Shown here piece after piece: positions 24,643 to 34,060 of a stretch of DNA of 64,000 nucleotides. A model generated the notes under the pieces. The model saw nothing but the letters and a program-made list of their open reading frames with translations. It was not told the origin of the DNA and searched no databases. This DNA is from Mycolicibacterium flavescens (GTDB taxonomy: Bacteria; Actinomycetota; Actinomycetes; Mycobacteriales; Mycobacteriaceae), in the NCBI RefSeq assembly GCF_001722335.1, contig NZ_MIHA01000003.1:186001-250000 (forward strand). The letters are read 5' to 3'. A program made the translations under genes and the position numbers. The number at the start of each line of letters is the position of its first letter. The stretch's first letter is position 1.

Positions 24643-27144
24643 ATGGCCGCGTCGGACTCGCCGGCCGACCTTGCGCCGTCAGCGCGCGAACTGGTCGCCA
24701 GGCTGGGTGACGACCCGACAGCACCGGTCAAGGTCGTGGTCTCCGGCGGCATCGGCACCGGTAAGACCGCGGTGCTGACCGCGGTCCGCACCGCGCTGCG
24801 CTCGGCTGCCGTGCCGGCGCTGACCCGTCCCCCGCGCCCCGGCGAGGCCGACGGTGCAGTGGTCGTCGACGATGCGCATCTGCTCGACGACGCCGAACTC
24901 GACGCGCTCGCCGACCGGGTGGACGACCCAGCGGCCACCGTGGTCGTCGCCACCGAACCGGTGGTGCACCGGCCCGCGCTGCGCGCGTTGACACTGACGT
25001 TGCAGCGCGAGCACCCGGCCGTCGACCTGGGGCCGCTGGCGCCGGGCGACGTCGCCCGCCTGCTGTCCGATGCGGGCGGCACTCCGTCGACGGATCTGGT
25101 CCGGTCGCTGATGGTCGCCACCGCGGGGCTGCCGTTCCTGGTGCGACCGGCCATCACCGCGGTCACCGAACCCGATGGTTCGTCTGCCGGAATCCCGCAG
25201 GCCGCGCAGTTCGCGTTGATCGAGCGGCTCCGCCTCCTCGACGAGCAGCTTCTCGACACGCTGCTGGTGCTGTCGCTGAACCGGGGCCTGGGCGCCGACG
25301 ACGTCGCGGCCGCCCTGCGGTTGCCACCCGATCGGGCCCGGGCGCTGGTCGACCGCTCGCACGCCACCGGACTGATCGAGCCGTCCCACAGCCGCGCCTT
25401 CCGTCGCACGCTGCACCGCAGCCTGGCCGAGATCCTGGGTGCCGCAAGACATCACGACACGGAGATCTCGCTCCTGCTGTCGCAGATCGAAATGTCGACG
25501 CTGTCACCGGATCTGGCGCTGCAGCTGGCCGAGCACGGGCTGCGCGACGATCGGCTGGCGGCCGCGCTCACCGAGCTGGCCTCCCGGAGTGGAGGTCAAC
25601 CCGCAAGGGCGGCAAGGCTTTACCGCGCAGCCGTCGACGCGGGAGCGGCCGCACTGAGCCCGCAGCTGGCCGATGCGCTGGCGATGACCGGCGATTGCGT
25701 CACCGCGGGCCGGCTCGCCGACGAACTGCTCGGCTCGCCGGATCCGGCCGAGCGCGCGGCCGCGGTCCGCATCGCCGCCAGCATCGCCGCGCACGACGGT
25801 AGCGCGGCGCAGGCCGCCGACCTGTTCCGGTGGCTGGGCCCGCACCCGGACGCGTTCGTCGGCGCCGCGGGCACGGTGGCCTGCCTGGCCGCAGGTGATC
25901 TGGCCGCCGCCCGCGCATCGGTGAGCGCCGAGTCCGGCGGACCTCCGACGTCGACTGCGCGGGCCGCCCGCAGCCTCGCCGAGGGGCTGCTGATGTCACT
26001 GGACTCGCCGTACCCGGCGACGGTGGCCCGGCTGTCGCAGGCCGTCGCCACCGATGTGCCGGCGACCGCCGTCGCTCCTGACACCCCCGCGGCGCTGGTG
26101 ACGTTGGCCGCGCTGCACGGCGGTGACCCGGTCCGGGCCCGAAGCGTGATCGGCCGCGTGGCGGGCGGCGGCAGTGACGGCCAGGCGTTGTTCGTGACCC
26201 GCAGGCACCGCCTGCTGCTGGGCTGGGTCCGCATGCAGGACGGTCAGCTCACGGCCGCAGGCACCGACGTCGCCGCCGCGGGCGCCGACTCCGAGACCAG
26301 CCCGCTGCATCGCCGTGACGCGCTGTGGGCGAGCGCCCTGCAGACCGCGATCGCGCGGCGCAGCGGGGACACCGGCGCGATGCAGAAGCACTGGTACGCG
26401 GCGATGGAGGTGCTGGCCGAGTACTCCGTCGACCTGTTCTCGCTGCTGCCGCTCGGCGAACTGTGGGTCGCCGCGGCGCGACTGCACCAGCTCGAGCGGC
26501 TGCAGCACACCATCGACGACGCGTTCGCGCTGCTCGCCTCGCTCGGCGACCCGGTGCTGTGGAGCGTGCCGCTGCACTGGTCGGGGGTGCACGCGGGGAT
26601 CCTGGCCAACGCGCCGGACGCCGTCGCACCGCACGGCCAGGCGCTCACCGCCGCCGCACCGCACAGCGCGTTCGCGCGGGCGCTGGCCACCGCGGGCCGG
26701 ACCTGGCTGCGGGTGCTGGCCAACTCCGTCGACGTCGACGAGGTCACCGCGGCCGCGCGGCTGCTCGCGCAGTTCGGTCTCACCTGGGACGCCACCCGGC
26801 TGGCCGGTCAGGCCGCGCTGCAGACGCCGGACGGCCGGGTGTCCGGCGCGATGCTGCAGTTGGCCCGCGACCTCAAGCAGACCGTCGCCGAGCAGGATGC
26901 CGCGCCGATCCCCCGGCCGGTCGACGACGACCCGAGCAGGCCGTCGTACATGCGGTTGTCGAAGAAGGAGATCGAAGTTGCCGAGCTTCTGATCCGCGGG
27001 ATGCCGTACAAGCTGATCGGCGAGCAGCTGTCCATCTCGCCCAAGACCGTCGAACACCACGTCGCCCGGATCCGGCGCCGGCTGGGTGCCGAGTCGCGCA
27101 CCGAGTTGCTGTCGATGCTGCGGGCCATGCTCACTCCGGCCTGA
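24643..27144 (+). CDS. iniR: IniR-like LuxR-family ATPase regulator (Rv0339c-like)
   Basis: 833 residues, close to the 832 of H37Rv Rv0339c. There is a STAND/MalT-type ATPase at the N-terminus (Walker A GGIGTGKT at 35-42; Walker B AVVVDDAHLLDD near 70), a long helical-repeat middle, and a C-terminal LuxR helix-turn-helix (about 770-833, LSKKEIEVAELLIRGMPYKL and PKTVEHHVARIRRRLG). Rv0339c has been reported as IniR, the activator of iniBAC that senses envelope stress, with free trehalose proposed as signal; that detail is recalled, not derived here. No ribosome binding site is visible and the gap to the Hsp70-like stop is 3 bp, so translation is probably coupled. Confidence 0.88.
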   Translation: MAASDSPADLAPSARELVARLGDDPTAPVKVVVSGGIGTGKTAVLTAVRTALRSAAVPALTRPPRPGEADGAVVVDDAHLLDDAELDALADRVDDPAATVVVATEPVVHRPALRALTLTLQREHPAVDLGPLAPGDVARLLSDAGGTPSTDLVRSLMVATAGLPFLVRPAITAVTEPDGSSAGIPQAAQFALIERLRLLDEQLLDTLLVLSLNRGLGADDVAAALRLPPDRARALVDRSHATGLIEPSHSRAFRRTLHRSLAEILGAARHHDTEISLLLSQIEMSTLSPDLALQLAEHGLRDDRLAAALTELASRSGGQPARAARLYRAAVDAGAAALSPQLADALAMTGDCVTAGRLADELLGSPDPAERAAAVRIAASIAAHDGSAAQAADLFRWLGPHPDAFVGAAGTVACLAAGDLAAARASVSAESGGPPTSTARAARSLAEGLLMSLDSPYPATVARLSQAVATDVPATAVAPDTPAALVTLAALHGGDPVRARSVIGRVAGGGSDGQALFVTRRHRLLLGWVRMQDGQLTAAGTDVAAAGADSETSPLHRRDALWASALQTAIARRSGDTGAMQKHWYAAMEVLAEYSVDLFSLLPLGELWVAAARLHQLERLQHTIDDAFALLASLGDPVLWSVPLHWSGVHAGILANAPDAVAPHGQALTAAAPHSAFARALATAGRTWLRVLANSVDVDEVTAAARLLAQFGLTWDATRLAGQAALQTPDGRVSGAMLQLARDLKQTVAEQDAAPIPRPVDDDPSRPSYMRLSKKEIEVAELLIRGMPYKLIGEQLSISPKTVEHHVARIRRRLGAESRTELLSMLRAMLTPA

Positions 27145-27285
27145 TCGACCCCCTCCCGGCGCGCTCGGTGGCAGCCGTCCGGGTCCCCGCCGGCCGACCC
27201 CCGACCGGGCGACCGGAGCTAGTTAGGCAAGCCTTCGTGGCGGCGATTCCCGGTGGGATGCAACTATGAGCAGGCCCTGAAGGTA

Positions 27286-27303
27286 AGTTACCGACGGGTA
27301 ACT
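27286..27303. promoter_or_regulatory. Operator-like inverted repeat 1 upstream of etfD
   Basis: Arms AGTTACC and GGTAACT flank gacg. It has the same 7-4-7 geometry as repeat 2, with centres 25 bp apart. Confidence 0.65.
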
Positions 27304-27308
27304 ACAGG

Positions 27309-27330
27309 TAAGTTACTCATGAGTAACTTA
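27309..27330. promoter_or_regulatory. Operator-like perfect palindrome 2 upstream of etfD
   Basis: A 22-bp perfect palindrome with half-site TAAGTTACTCA and its complement TGAGTAACTTA, ending 16 bp before the GTG start. This GTTACT-n4-AGTAAC shape is common for mycobacterial TetR repressors of fatty-acid genes, which would suit the role of EtfD in beta-oxidation. The cognate regulator is not in the adjacent genes. Confidence 0.75.
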
Positions 27331-27346
27331 GATTGGGAGGCTCGCG

Positions 27347-30300
27347 GTGGATACGCAGATGCTGATCAGGCTCGTCGTCGGCCTCGGGTTGACCGCCCTG
27401 GTGCTGGTCTTCGCGGCCAAGCGCGTCCTGTGGCTGACCAGCCTGATCCGCTCCGGCGCCCCCACCAGCCCGGAGAACAACCGCAAGGACAACCTCCGCA
27501 AACGCATCACCACGCAGTTCGAGGAGGTGTTCGGGCAAACCCGGCTGCTGCGCTGGTCGATCCCCGGCATCGCGCACTTCTTCACGATGTGGGGCTTCTT
27601 CATCCTGGCGTCGGTCTACCTCGAGGCCTACGGCCTGATCTTCGACCACGACTTCCACATCCCGATCATCGGCCGCTGGGACGCGCTGGGCTTCCTGCAG
27701 GACTTCTTCGCCGTCGCGGTGCTGCTCGGCATCATCACGTTCGCGATCATCCGCGTGATGCAGGAACCCAAGCAGCACGGCCGCGACTCCCGCTTCTACG
27801 GATCGCACACCGGCGGCGCCTGGCTGATCCTGTTCATGATCTTCAACGTCATCTGGACCTACGCGCTGGTGCGCGGCGCCGCGGTCAACACCGACGCCCT
27901 GCCCTACGGCAACGGTGCGTTCTTCTCGCAGTTCATGGGCTGGGTGCTCAGCCCGCTGGGTTACACCGCCAACTCGTGGATCGAGACCATCGCGCTGCTG
28001 CTGCACATCGCGGTGATGCTGGTGTTCCTGCTGATCGTGCTGCACTCCAAGCACCTGCACATCGGGCTGGCGCCGATCAACGTCACGTTCAAGCGGCTAC
28101 CCAACGGCCTGGGCCCGCTGCTGCCCGTCGAGTACGAGGGCAAGCAGATCGACTTCGAGGATCCGCCGGAGGACGCGGTGCTGGGCCGCGGCAAGATCGA
28201 GGACTTCACGTGGAAGGCCTACCTCGACATGACCACGTGCACCGAGTGCGGCCGGTGCCAGTCGCAGTGCCCGGCGTGGAACACCGGTAAGCCGCTGTCG
28301 CCCAAGCTCGTGATCATGAACCTGCGCGACCACCTGTTCGCGAAAGCGCCCTACATCCTCGGCGACAAGGAGTCGCCTCTGGAGAACACCCCCGAAGGTG
28401 GTCTCGGCGAGGAACTGCGCGGCGAGAAGGCCTCCGAGAAGCACGCGCACGAGCACGTGCCCGAGTCCGGATTCGAGCGGATCCTGGGTTCCGGTCCGGA
28501 GCAGGCCACCCGCCCGCTGGTCGGCACCGAGGAGCAGGGCGGCGTGATCGACCCCGACGTGCTGTGGTCGTGCACCACGTGCGGCGCCTGCGTCGAGCAG
28601 TGCCCGGTCGACATCGAGCACATCGACCACATCGTCGACATGCGTCGCTACCAGGTGATGATGGAGTCCGAGTTCCCCGGTGAACTCGGCGTGCTGTTCA
28701 AGAACCTGGAGACCAAGGGCAACCCGTGGGGCCAGAACGCCAAGGACCGCACGAACTGGATCGACGAGGTCGACTTCGACGTGCCGGTCTACGGCAAGGA
28801 CGTCGAGAGCTTCGAGGGCTACGAGTACCTGTTCTGGGTCGGCTGCGCCGGCGCCTACGAGGACCGCGCCAAGAAGACCACCAAGGCGGTCGCCGAACTG
28901 CTGGCCGCCGCGGGCGTGAAGTACCTGGTGCTCGGCGAGGGCGAGACCTGCAACGGCGACTCGGCCCGCCGCTCGGGCAACGAGTTCCTGTTCCAGCAGC
29001 TGGCCGCGCAGAACGTCGAGACGCTCGACGGCCTGTTCGAGGGTGTCGAGCGGGTCGACCGCAAGGTCGTCGTCACCTGCCCGCACTGCTTCAACACGCT
29101 GGGTCGTGAATACCCGCAGGTCGGCGGCAACTACACGGTGCTGCACCACACGCAGCTGCTCAACCGGCTGGTGCGCGACAAGAAGCTGATCCCGGTCAAG
29201 CCCGCGGACGGCGGGATGGACATCACCTACCACGACCCGTGCTACCTGGGCCGGCACAACAAGGAGTACTCCGCGCCGCGTGAGCTGATCGGGGCGGCGG
29301 GCGCGAAGCTGACCGAGATGCCGCGCCACGCCGACCGTGGCCTGTGCTGCGGCGCCGGCGGTGCCCGGATGTGGATGGAAGAGCACATCGGCAAGCGCGT
29401 CAACACCGAGCGCACCGAGGAGGCCATGGACACGGCCAACACCATCGCCACCGGCTGCCCGTTCTGCCGCGTGATGATCACCGACGGCGTCGACGAGGTG
29501 TCCGCCGCGCGTGAGGTGGAGAAGGCCGAGGTGCTCGACGTGGCCCAGCTGCTGCTGGGCTCGCTGGACAAGAGCACGATCACGCTGCCGGAGAAGGGAA
29601 CCGCGGCCAAGGAGGCCGAGGAGCGCGCCGCCAAGGCGGCTGCCGCGGCACCCGCGGTCGAGGAGACGCCCGTCGAGGCAGAGGAACCGGAAGCGCCTGC
29701 CGCAGAGGCGGCTCAGAGCGTTCAGACCACCGAGACCAAGCCGGTCAAGGGGCTCGGCATCGCGGGCGGCGCCAAGCGCCCCGGCGCGAAGAAGGCTCCG
29801 GGTGCGACGAAGGATACCGCCGACAAGGCCGACGAAAAGCCCGCTGCCGCAGCACCTCCCGCCAAGGGACTCGGCATCGCGGCAGGTGCGAAGCGCCCGG
29901 GCGCAAAGAAGGCGGCGCCGGCGGCGCAGTCCGCGCCCGCCGAAACGAAGCCGGCCGCGGAGGCCAAGCCGGAGCCGGAGGTCAAGGGCCTCGGCATCGC
30001 GGCGGGTGCGCGGCGGCCGGGCGCCAAGAAGGCACCGGCGAAGGCCGCCCCGAACGAGGGCGAGGCCACGGTCGTCCAGCCGCCGAACGTGGATCCGGAC
30101 CAGGCGAAAGCGGGCACCGAGGCCGCGGACACCGCGGATTCCGACCGCGGCCTGGAGAGCAGGCCCGAGCCCGAGGTCAAGGGGTTGGGCATCGCCCCCG
30201 GCGCCCGTCGCCCCGGTGCCAAGAAGAAGGCACCGGCGCCGAAGCCGGCCGCGGCACCAGCCCCCGAGCCTGAGGCACCAGCCCCCGAGCCGGAAGCCGC

Positions 30301-30436
30301 TGCGGCCGAGCCGGAGCCGGCCCCCGAGCCCGCGCCGTCGTCGGGCAGCGACGGTGACGCCCGCATCGTCGGCGACGAACCTCCGGTGAAAGGCCTCGGC
30401 ATCGCCAAGGGCGCCCGACGTCCCGGGAAGCGGTGA
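27347..30436 (+). CDS. etfD: EtfD-like membrane iron-sulfur reductase (Rv0338c-like)
   Basis: 1029 residues from GTG 27347, with GGGAGG 6 bases upstream. About five N-terminal membrane helices (1-250, nitrate-reductase-gamma-like) are followed by two 4Fe-4S motifs (C298-x2-C301-x2-C304-x3-C308 and C409-x2-C412-x2-C415-x3-C419) and two CCG domains (CPHCFNTLG; CCGAGG at about 667). H37Rv Rv0338c has been reported as EtfD, which passes electrons from acyl-CoA dehydrogenases via EtfBA to the quinone pool and is essential. Residues 760-1029 form an Ala/Pro/Glu/Lys-rich tail with five copies of KGLGIA-x-GA-[KR]-RPG. Two palindromic operators precede the gene. Confidence 0.92.
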   Translation: MDTQMLIRLVVGLGLTALVLVFAAKRVLWLTSLIRSGAPTSPENNRKDNLRKRITTQFEEVFGQTRLLRWSIPGIAHFFTMWGFFILASVYLEAYGLIFDHDFHIPIIGRWDALGFLQDFFAVAVLLGIITFAIIRVMQEPKQHGRDSRFYGSHTGGAWLILFMIFNVIWTYALVRGAAVNTDALPYGNGAFFSQFMGWVLSPLGYTANSWIETIALLLHIAVMLVFLLIVLHSKHLHIGLAPINVTFKRLPNGLGPLLPVEYEGKQIDFEDPPEDAVLGRGKIEDFTWKAYLDMTTCTECGRCQSQCPAWNTGKPLSPKLVIMNLRDHLFAKAPYILGDKESPLENTPEGGLGEELRGEKASEKHAHEHVPESGFERILGSGPEQATRPLVGTEEQGGVIDPDVLWSCTTCGACVEQCPVDIEHIDHIVDMRRYQVMMESEFPGELGVLFKNLETKGNPWGQNAKDRTNWIDEVDFDVPVYGKDVESFEGYEYLFWVGCAGAYEDRAKKTTKAVAELLAAAGVKYLVLGEGETCNGDSARRSGNEFLFQQLAAQNVETLDGLFEGVERVDRKVVVTCPHCFNTLGREYPQVGGNYTVLHHTQLLNRLVRDKKLIPVKPADGGMDITYHDPCYLGRHNKEYSAPRELIGAAGAKLTEMPRHADRGLCCGAGGARMWMEEHIGKRVNTERTEEAMDTANTIATGCPFCRVMITDGVDEVSAAREVEKAEVLDVAQLLLGSLDKSTITLPEKGTAAKEAEERAAKAAAAAPAVEETPVEAEEPEAPAAEAAQSVQTTETKPVKGLGIAGGAKRPGAKKAPGATKDTADKADEKPAAAAPPAKGLGIAAGAKRPGAKKAAPAAQSAPAETKPAAEAKPEPEVKGLGIAAGARRPGAKKAPAKAAPNEGEATVVQPPNVDPDQAKAGTEAADTADSDRGLESRPEPEVKGLGIAPGARRPGAKKKAPAPKPAAAPAPEPEAPAPEPEAAAAEPEPAPEPAPSSGSDGDARIVGDEPPVKGLGIAKGARRPGKR
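29747..30433 (+). repeat. Five-fold KGLGIAxGA[KR]RPG repeat region in the etfD tail
   Basis: Copies begin at residues 801, 840, 880, 945 and 1015 (bases 29747, 29864, 29984, 30179 and 30389). They are joined by Ala/Pro/Glu-rich linkers of 23-54 residues. The last copy ends the protein (GARRPGKR). Confidence 0.9.
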
Positions 30437-31434
30437 CCCGGACCCCTGTCCTGGCCCTGGCCACGGCGGTCGTCCTGGGGTGGTCCTCGCTCGCGTTCGC
30501 GGCGAACGCCGACCCCGCGGACGCCTGCGTCGTCGTCGACACCGACATGGACATCGACGACCTGATGACCATCCCGATGGTCGTCGGGGCCCGGCATGTG
30601 GCGGCGATCGTGACGACCGAGGGCTACACGCTGCCGGCGCTCGGCGCCTCGGCGGTCAGCCGACTGGTGGCCGAACCCGGTCAACGCCGGATCCCGGTGA
30701 TCGTGGGCGCCGCCGTCAACCGTCCGGAGGCCGACATCGCCGAGACGTTCGGCGATTACGTCCTGGTCTTCCGGAAACTGATGAACCGGCTGAACAACTT
30801 CCTGCCCGCGGAGCTGCCGCCGACACCGGCGTCCGACGACTTCGTCCGCCAGATCAGCGACGCCGCATCGCACTGTTCGCGGGTGGACATCCTGCTGATC
30901 GGCGGCTTCACCTCCTTCCGGCACTACGGTCCCGCGCTGCGCGCCAAGACCGGTCGCGTCGTCATCACCGGCCGCCCGGCCGAAGGCGATCCGGAGCTCG
31001 AGGCGGGCGAATCCTTCAACTGCGTCTACGACCGGCCGTCCTGCGAAACCGTGTTCGGTGAACAACTTCCGGGACTGGACCACACTTACGTCGACGTCCC
31101 ACGCGGCGACTGCGATACGACGCCGAACCGGGCCGGTTGCGTGGGCACCGTGTACGGCCCGACGCTGGCGATGGTCCACCGGCTGGGTCCGGTGGGTCTG
31201 CCCAACACGCTGCGCCAGATCCTGCTGGGCGAGTCGGCGTCGTGGGCGGTCGACACCTGGGAACAGTCCGGTTACGGCGGGCGCACGATGTTCTGGGACC
31301 AGTCGACGGCGCTCGCCCTGCTCGAACCCGACCTCTTCCGGCCGGTGGGTGCGCACGTCGAGACGGTGTTGAGCCCCGCCGACTTCGCCGACAGGTGGGC
31401 CGCTCTGACCAACCTCTCCGCGACCTACGCCTGA
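30433..31434 (+). CDS. Secreted nucleoside-hydrolase-like protein
   Basis: 333 residues with a signal peptide (residues 1-27, ending AFAANADP). The first strand VVVDTDMDIDDLMTIPMVVG carries the DTDxDxDD calcium-binding motif of inosine-uridine nucleoside hydrolases, and LLIGGFTSF lies near residue 158, where the family has its conserved glycine turn. Exported members are known in other bacteria; whether it hydrolyses nucleosides is not proven by sequence. Four cysteines in the second half may form disulphides. The GTG start overlaps the etfD stop (GTGA), so it is translationally coupled. Confidence 0.8.
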   Translation: MTRTPVLALATAVVLGWSSLAFAANADPADACVVVDTDMDIDDLMTIPMVVGARHVAAIVTTEGYTLPALGASAVSRLVAEPGQRRIPVIVGAAVNRPEADIAETFGDYVLVFRKLMNRLNNFLPAELPPTPASDDFVRQISDAASHCSRVDILLIGGFTSFRHYGPALRAKTGRVVITGRPAEGDPELEAGESFNCVYDRPSCETVFGEQLPGLDHTYVDVPRGDCDTTPNRAGCVGTVYGPTLAMVHRLGPVGLPNTLRQILLGESASWAVDTWEQSGYGGRTMFWDQSTALALLEPDLFRPVGAHVETVLSPADFADRWAALTNLSATYA

Positions 31435-31481
31435 CCGCGGGTGCGCGCGAAATTTCTAAATGACTGGACGGCAATGCCACC

Positions 31482-32762
31482 ATGGATGATGTGACCACGC
31501 CCCATACGCCCGCGACCTGGCACACCGGCGGCCATCAGCAGCGGCTCCGCACGTTCACGCAGTCGTCGAAACTGCAGGACGTGCTCTACGAGATCCGCGG
31601 CCCGGTGCACGAGCACGCGTCGCGGCTGGAGGCCGAGGGCCATCGCATCCTCAAGCTGAACATCGGCAATCCCGCGCCGTTCGGCTTCGAGGCCCCGGAC
31701 GTGATCATGCGCGACATCATCGCGGCGCTGCCGTACGCGCAGGGCTATTCGGACTCCAAGGGCATCATGCCGGCGCGGCGTGCGGTGTTCACCCGCTACG
31801 AACTGGTCGAGGGCTTCCCCAAGTTCGACGTCGACGACGTCTATCTGGGCAACGGCGCCTCCGAACTCATCCAGATGGTGCTCCAAGCGCTGCTCGACAA
31901 CGGCGACCAGGTGCTGATCCCGGCGCCGGACTATCCGCTGTGGACGGCGTGCACCTCGCTGGCCGGCGGCACCCCGGTGCACTACCTGTGCGACGAGACG
32001 CAGGGCTGGAACCCCGATGTCGCTGACCTGGAGTCCAAGATCACCGAGCGCACCAAGGCGATCGTGGTGATCAACCCGAACAACCCGACCGGCGCGGTGT
32101 ACAGCCGCGAAACGCTCGAGCAGATCGCCGAACTGGCGCGCAAGCACGAGCTGTTGCTGCTCGCCGACGAGATCTACGACAAGATCCTCTACGACGACGC
32201 CGAGCACATCTCGATGGCCTCGGTGGCCCCCGATGTGCTGACCCTGACCTTCAACGGCCTGTCGAAGGCCTACCGGGTGGCGGGTTACCGGTCGGGCTGG
32301 CTGGTGATCACCGGCCCCAAGGAGCACGCGGCGAGTTTCATCGAGGGCATCAGCCTGCTGGCGAATATGCGGTTGTGCCCCAATGTTCCTGCCCAGCATG
32401 CGATTCAGGTCGCGCTCGGCGGCTACCAGAGCATCGATGACCTGGTGTTGCCGGGTGGCCGCCTGCTGGAGCAGCGCGACGTGGCCTGGCAGAAGCTCAA
32501 CGAGATCCCCGGGGTGTCGTGCGTGAAACCCCAAGGCGCGCTGTACGCGTTCCCGCGGCTCGATCCCGAGGTGTACGACATCGTCGACGACGAACAACTC
32601 GTGCTCGACCTGCTTCTGCAGGAGAAGATCCTGGTGGTGCAGGGCACCGGTTTCAACTGGCCCACACCGGATCACCTGCGGATCGTGACGTTGCCGTGGG
32701 CGCGCGACCTGTCCGCCGCGATCGAGCGGCTCGGCAACTTCCTGGCCAGCTACCGCCAGTAG
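31482..32762 (+). CDS. aspC: Aspartate/alanine aminotransferase (Rv0337c-like)
   Basis: 426 residues, fold-type I PLP aminotransferase. The Schiff-base lysine is K262 in NGLSKAYRVAGYRSGW. NPNNPTGAVYS and the phosphate-binding YRSGW arginine are present, and the N-terminal QSSKLQDVLYEIRGPVH is typical of the AlaA-type branch. It makes or uses alanine or aspartate with 2-oxoglutarate/glutamate. In H37Rv the equivalent gene (aspC, Rv0337c) also follows Rv0338c. The real substrate preference (Ala versus Asp) cannot be told from sequence. Confidence 0.92.
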   Translation: MDDVTTPHTPATWHTGGHQQRLRTFTQSSKLQDVLYEIRGPVHEHASRLEAEGHRILKLNIGNPAPFGFEAPDVIMRDIIAALPYAQGYSDSKGIMPARRAVFTRYELVEGFPKFDVDDVYLGNGASELIQMVLQALLDNGDQVLIPAPDYPLWTACTSLAGGTPVHYLCDETQGWNPDVADLESKITERTKAIVVINPNNPTGAVYSRETLEQIAELARKHELLLLADEIYDKILYDDAEHISMASVAPDVLTLTFNGLSKAYRVAGYRSGWLVITGPKEHAASFIEGISLLANMRLCPNVPAQHAIQVALGGYQSIDDLVLPGGRLLEQRDVAWQKLNEIPGVSCVKPQGALYAFPRLDPEVYDIVDDEQLVLDLLLQEKILVVQGTGFNWPTPDHLRIVTLPWARDLSAAIERLGNFLASYRQ

Positions 32763-32785
32763 GGTGAGCGTTCGCGGCCTGCCTC

Positions 32786-32791
32786 TACCCT
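32786..32791 (+). promoter_or_regulatory. Leaderless-type -10 element of the YibE/F gene
   Basis: TACCCT ends 6 bases before GTG 32798, with no ribosome binding site between. Confidence 0.5.
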
Positions 32792-32797
32792 GACCGG

Positions 32798-34060
32798 GTG
32801 GCGCACTCACACGGACACTCGCATTCGCTCGACGGCCCGTCCCCGCTGGGTCCGGTGGCCGCCAGGGTGGTCGTCGGCCTGCTGGTGGCGATCGGGGTGG
32901 CCACGCTGATCGGCGCCGCGCTGCTGTGGCCCAGCGGCGAGAAAGCCGACATCCCGCTGCCGTTCCAGAACGCCGCGGGCGGGGCCGTCACCACCGAGAC
33001 CGGCCATGTCGTGTCCAGCGCCGCGGCGACGTGCGGAAGTCCTTCGGCGGGTGAGGTGCTCACGTCGGCGCCGATTCCCGCCGACAGTCAAGGTGCACCG
33101 TGCGTGCAGTCTCTGGTGGCGATCGACTCGGGACCGAACAAGGGCGCCAACACCTTGTTGGAGATCGGCGTCGGGCCCGGGCAGCCCACCCTGTCCGTCG
33201 GCGACGACATCCGGCTCAGCAGGCAGGTCGACAGCGCGGGCGCCACCACGTACGCGTTCTACGACTTCGAACGCACGTGGCCGCTGGCCGCGTTCGCCGT
33301 CGCGTTCGCGGTCGTGATCGTGGCGGTCGCCCGGTGGCGTGGCCTGCGCGCCCTGGTCGGCATCGTGATCGCGGTCGGGGTGCTGGTCGTGTTCCTGTTG
33401 CCCGCGCTGCGCGACGGCGCACCGGCCGTCCCGGTGGCCCTCGTCGCGTCGGCGGCGATCCTGTACGCGGTGATCTACCTCGCCCACGGCGTGAGCCTAC
33501 GCACCAGCGCGGCGCTGCTCGGCACATTGGCGTCGCTGCTGCTTGCCGCGGTGTTGTCCTGGGCAGCAATCGAATTCACGCATCTGACCGGGCTCTCAGA
33601 GGATCAGAACAACGAGGTCGCGGCGTACCTGGGCAACGTGTCGATCACCGGAATGCTGCTGGCCGGGTTCATCATCGGTTCGCTCGGTGTGCTCAACGAC
33701 GTCACGGTCACGCAGGCGTCGACGGCGTTCGAGCTGGCCGCGGTCGGCGACGGCGCCACGCGCCGCGAGGTCTTCGTCGGCGCGATGCGCGTCGGCCGCG
33801 ACCACATCGCGTCGACGGTCTACACGCTGGTGCTGGCGTACGCGGGTACCGCGCTGCCGCTGCTGCTGTTGTTCAGCGTGGCCAACCGTTCGCTCGGCGA
33901 CGTGCTGACCGGCGAGAGCGTGGCCATCGAGATCGCGCGCTCGGCGGTCGGCGGTATCGCGCTGGCCCTGTCGGTGCCGTTGACGACCGGTATCGCCGCG
34001 GTGCTGGCGACCCCTAGCGCTCCAGCAGTTCCAGCAGATACCGGCCGTAGCCGGACTTGA
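32798..34060 (+). CDS. YibE/F family membrane protein
   Basis: 420 residues. A His-rich N-terminus (HSHGHSHS, possible metal binding) is followed by one membrane helix, an outer beta domain (about 60-150) and seven or so membrane helices including the YibE/F signatures [18 protein letters not shown] and [21 protein letters not shown]. Family members are putative metal or solute transporters; the substrate is not established. The 3' end overlaps the rmlA 3' end by 47 bases on the opposite strand, so the last 16 residues ([13 protein letters not shown]) are read antisense to rmlA. Confidence 0.88.
   Translation: MAHSHGHSHSLDGPSPLGPVAARVVVGLLVAIGVATLIGAALLWPSGEKADIPLPFQNAAGGAVTTETGHVVSSAAATCGSPSAGEVLTSAPIPADSQGAPCVQSLVAIDSGPNKGANTLLEIGVGPGQPTLSVGDDIRLSRQVDSAGATTYAFYDFERTWPLAAFAVAFAVVIVAVARWRGLRALVGIVIAVGVLVVFLLPALRDGAPAVPVALVASAAILYAVIYLAHGVSLRTSAALLGTLASLLLAAVLSWAAIEFTHLTGLSEDQNNEVAAYLGNVSITGMLLAGFIIGSLGVLNDVTVTQASTAFELAAVGDGATRREVFVGAMRVGRDHIASTVYTLVLAYAGTALPLLLLFSVANRSLGDVLTGESVAIEIARSAVGGIALALSVPLTTGIAAVLATPSAPAVPADTGRSRT

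Noticed and set aside
27223..27235. Possible IdeR iron box (TTAGGCAAGCCTT)
   Set aside because: It shares the left half of the TTAGGTTAGGCTAACCTAA consensus but lacks the right arm, and the nearby genes are not iron-uptake genes.
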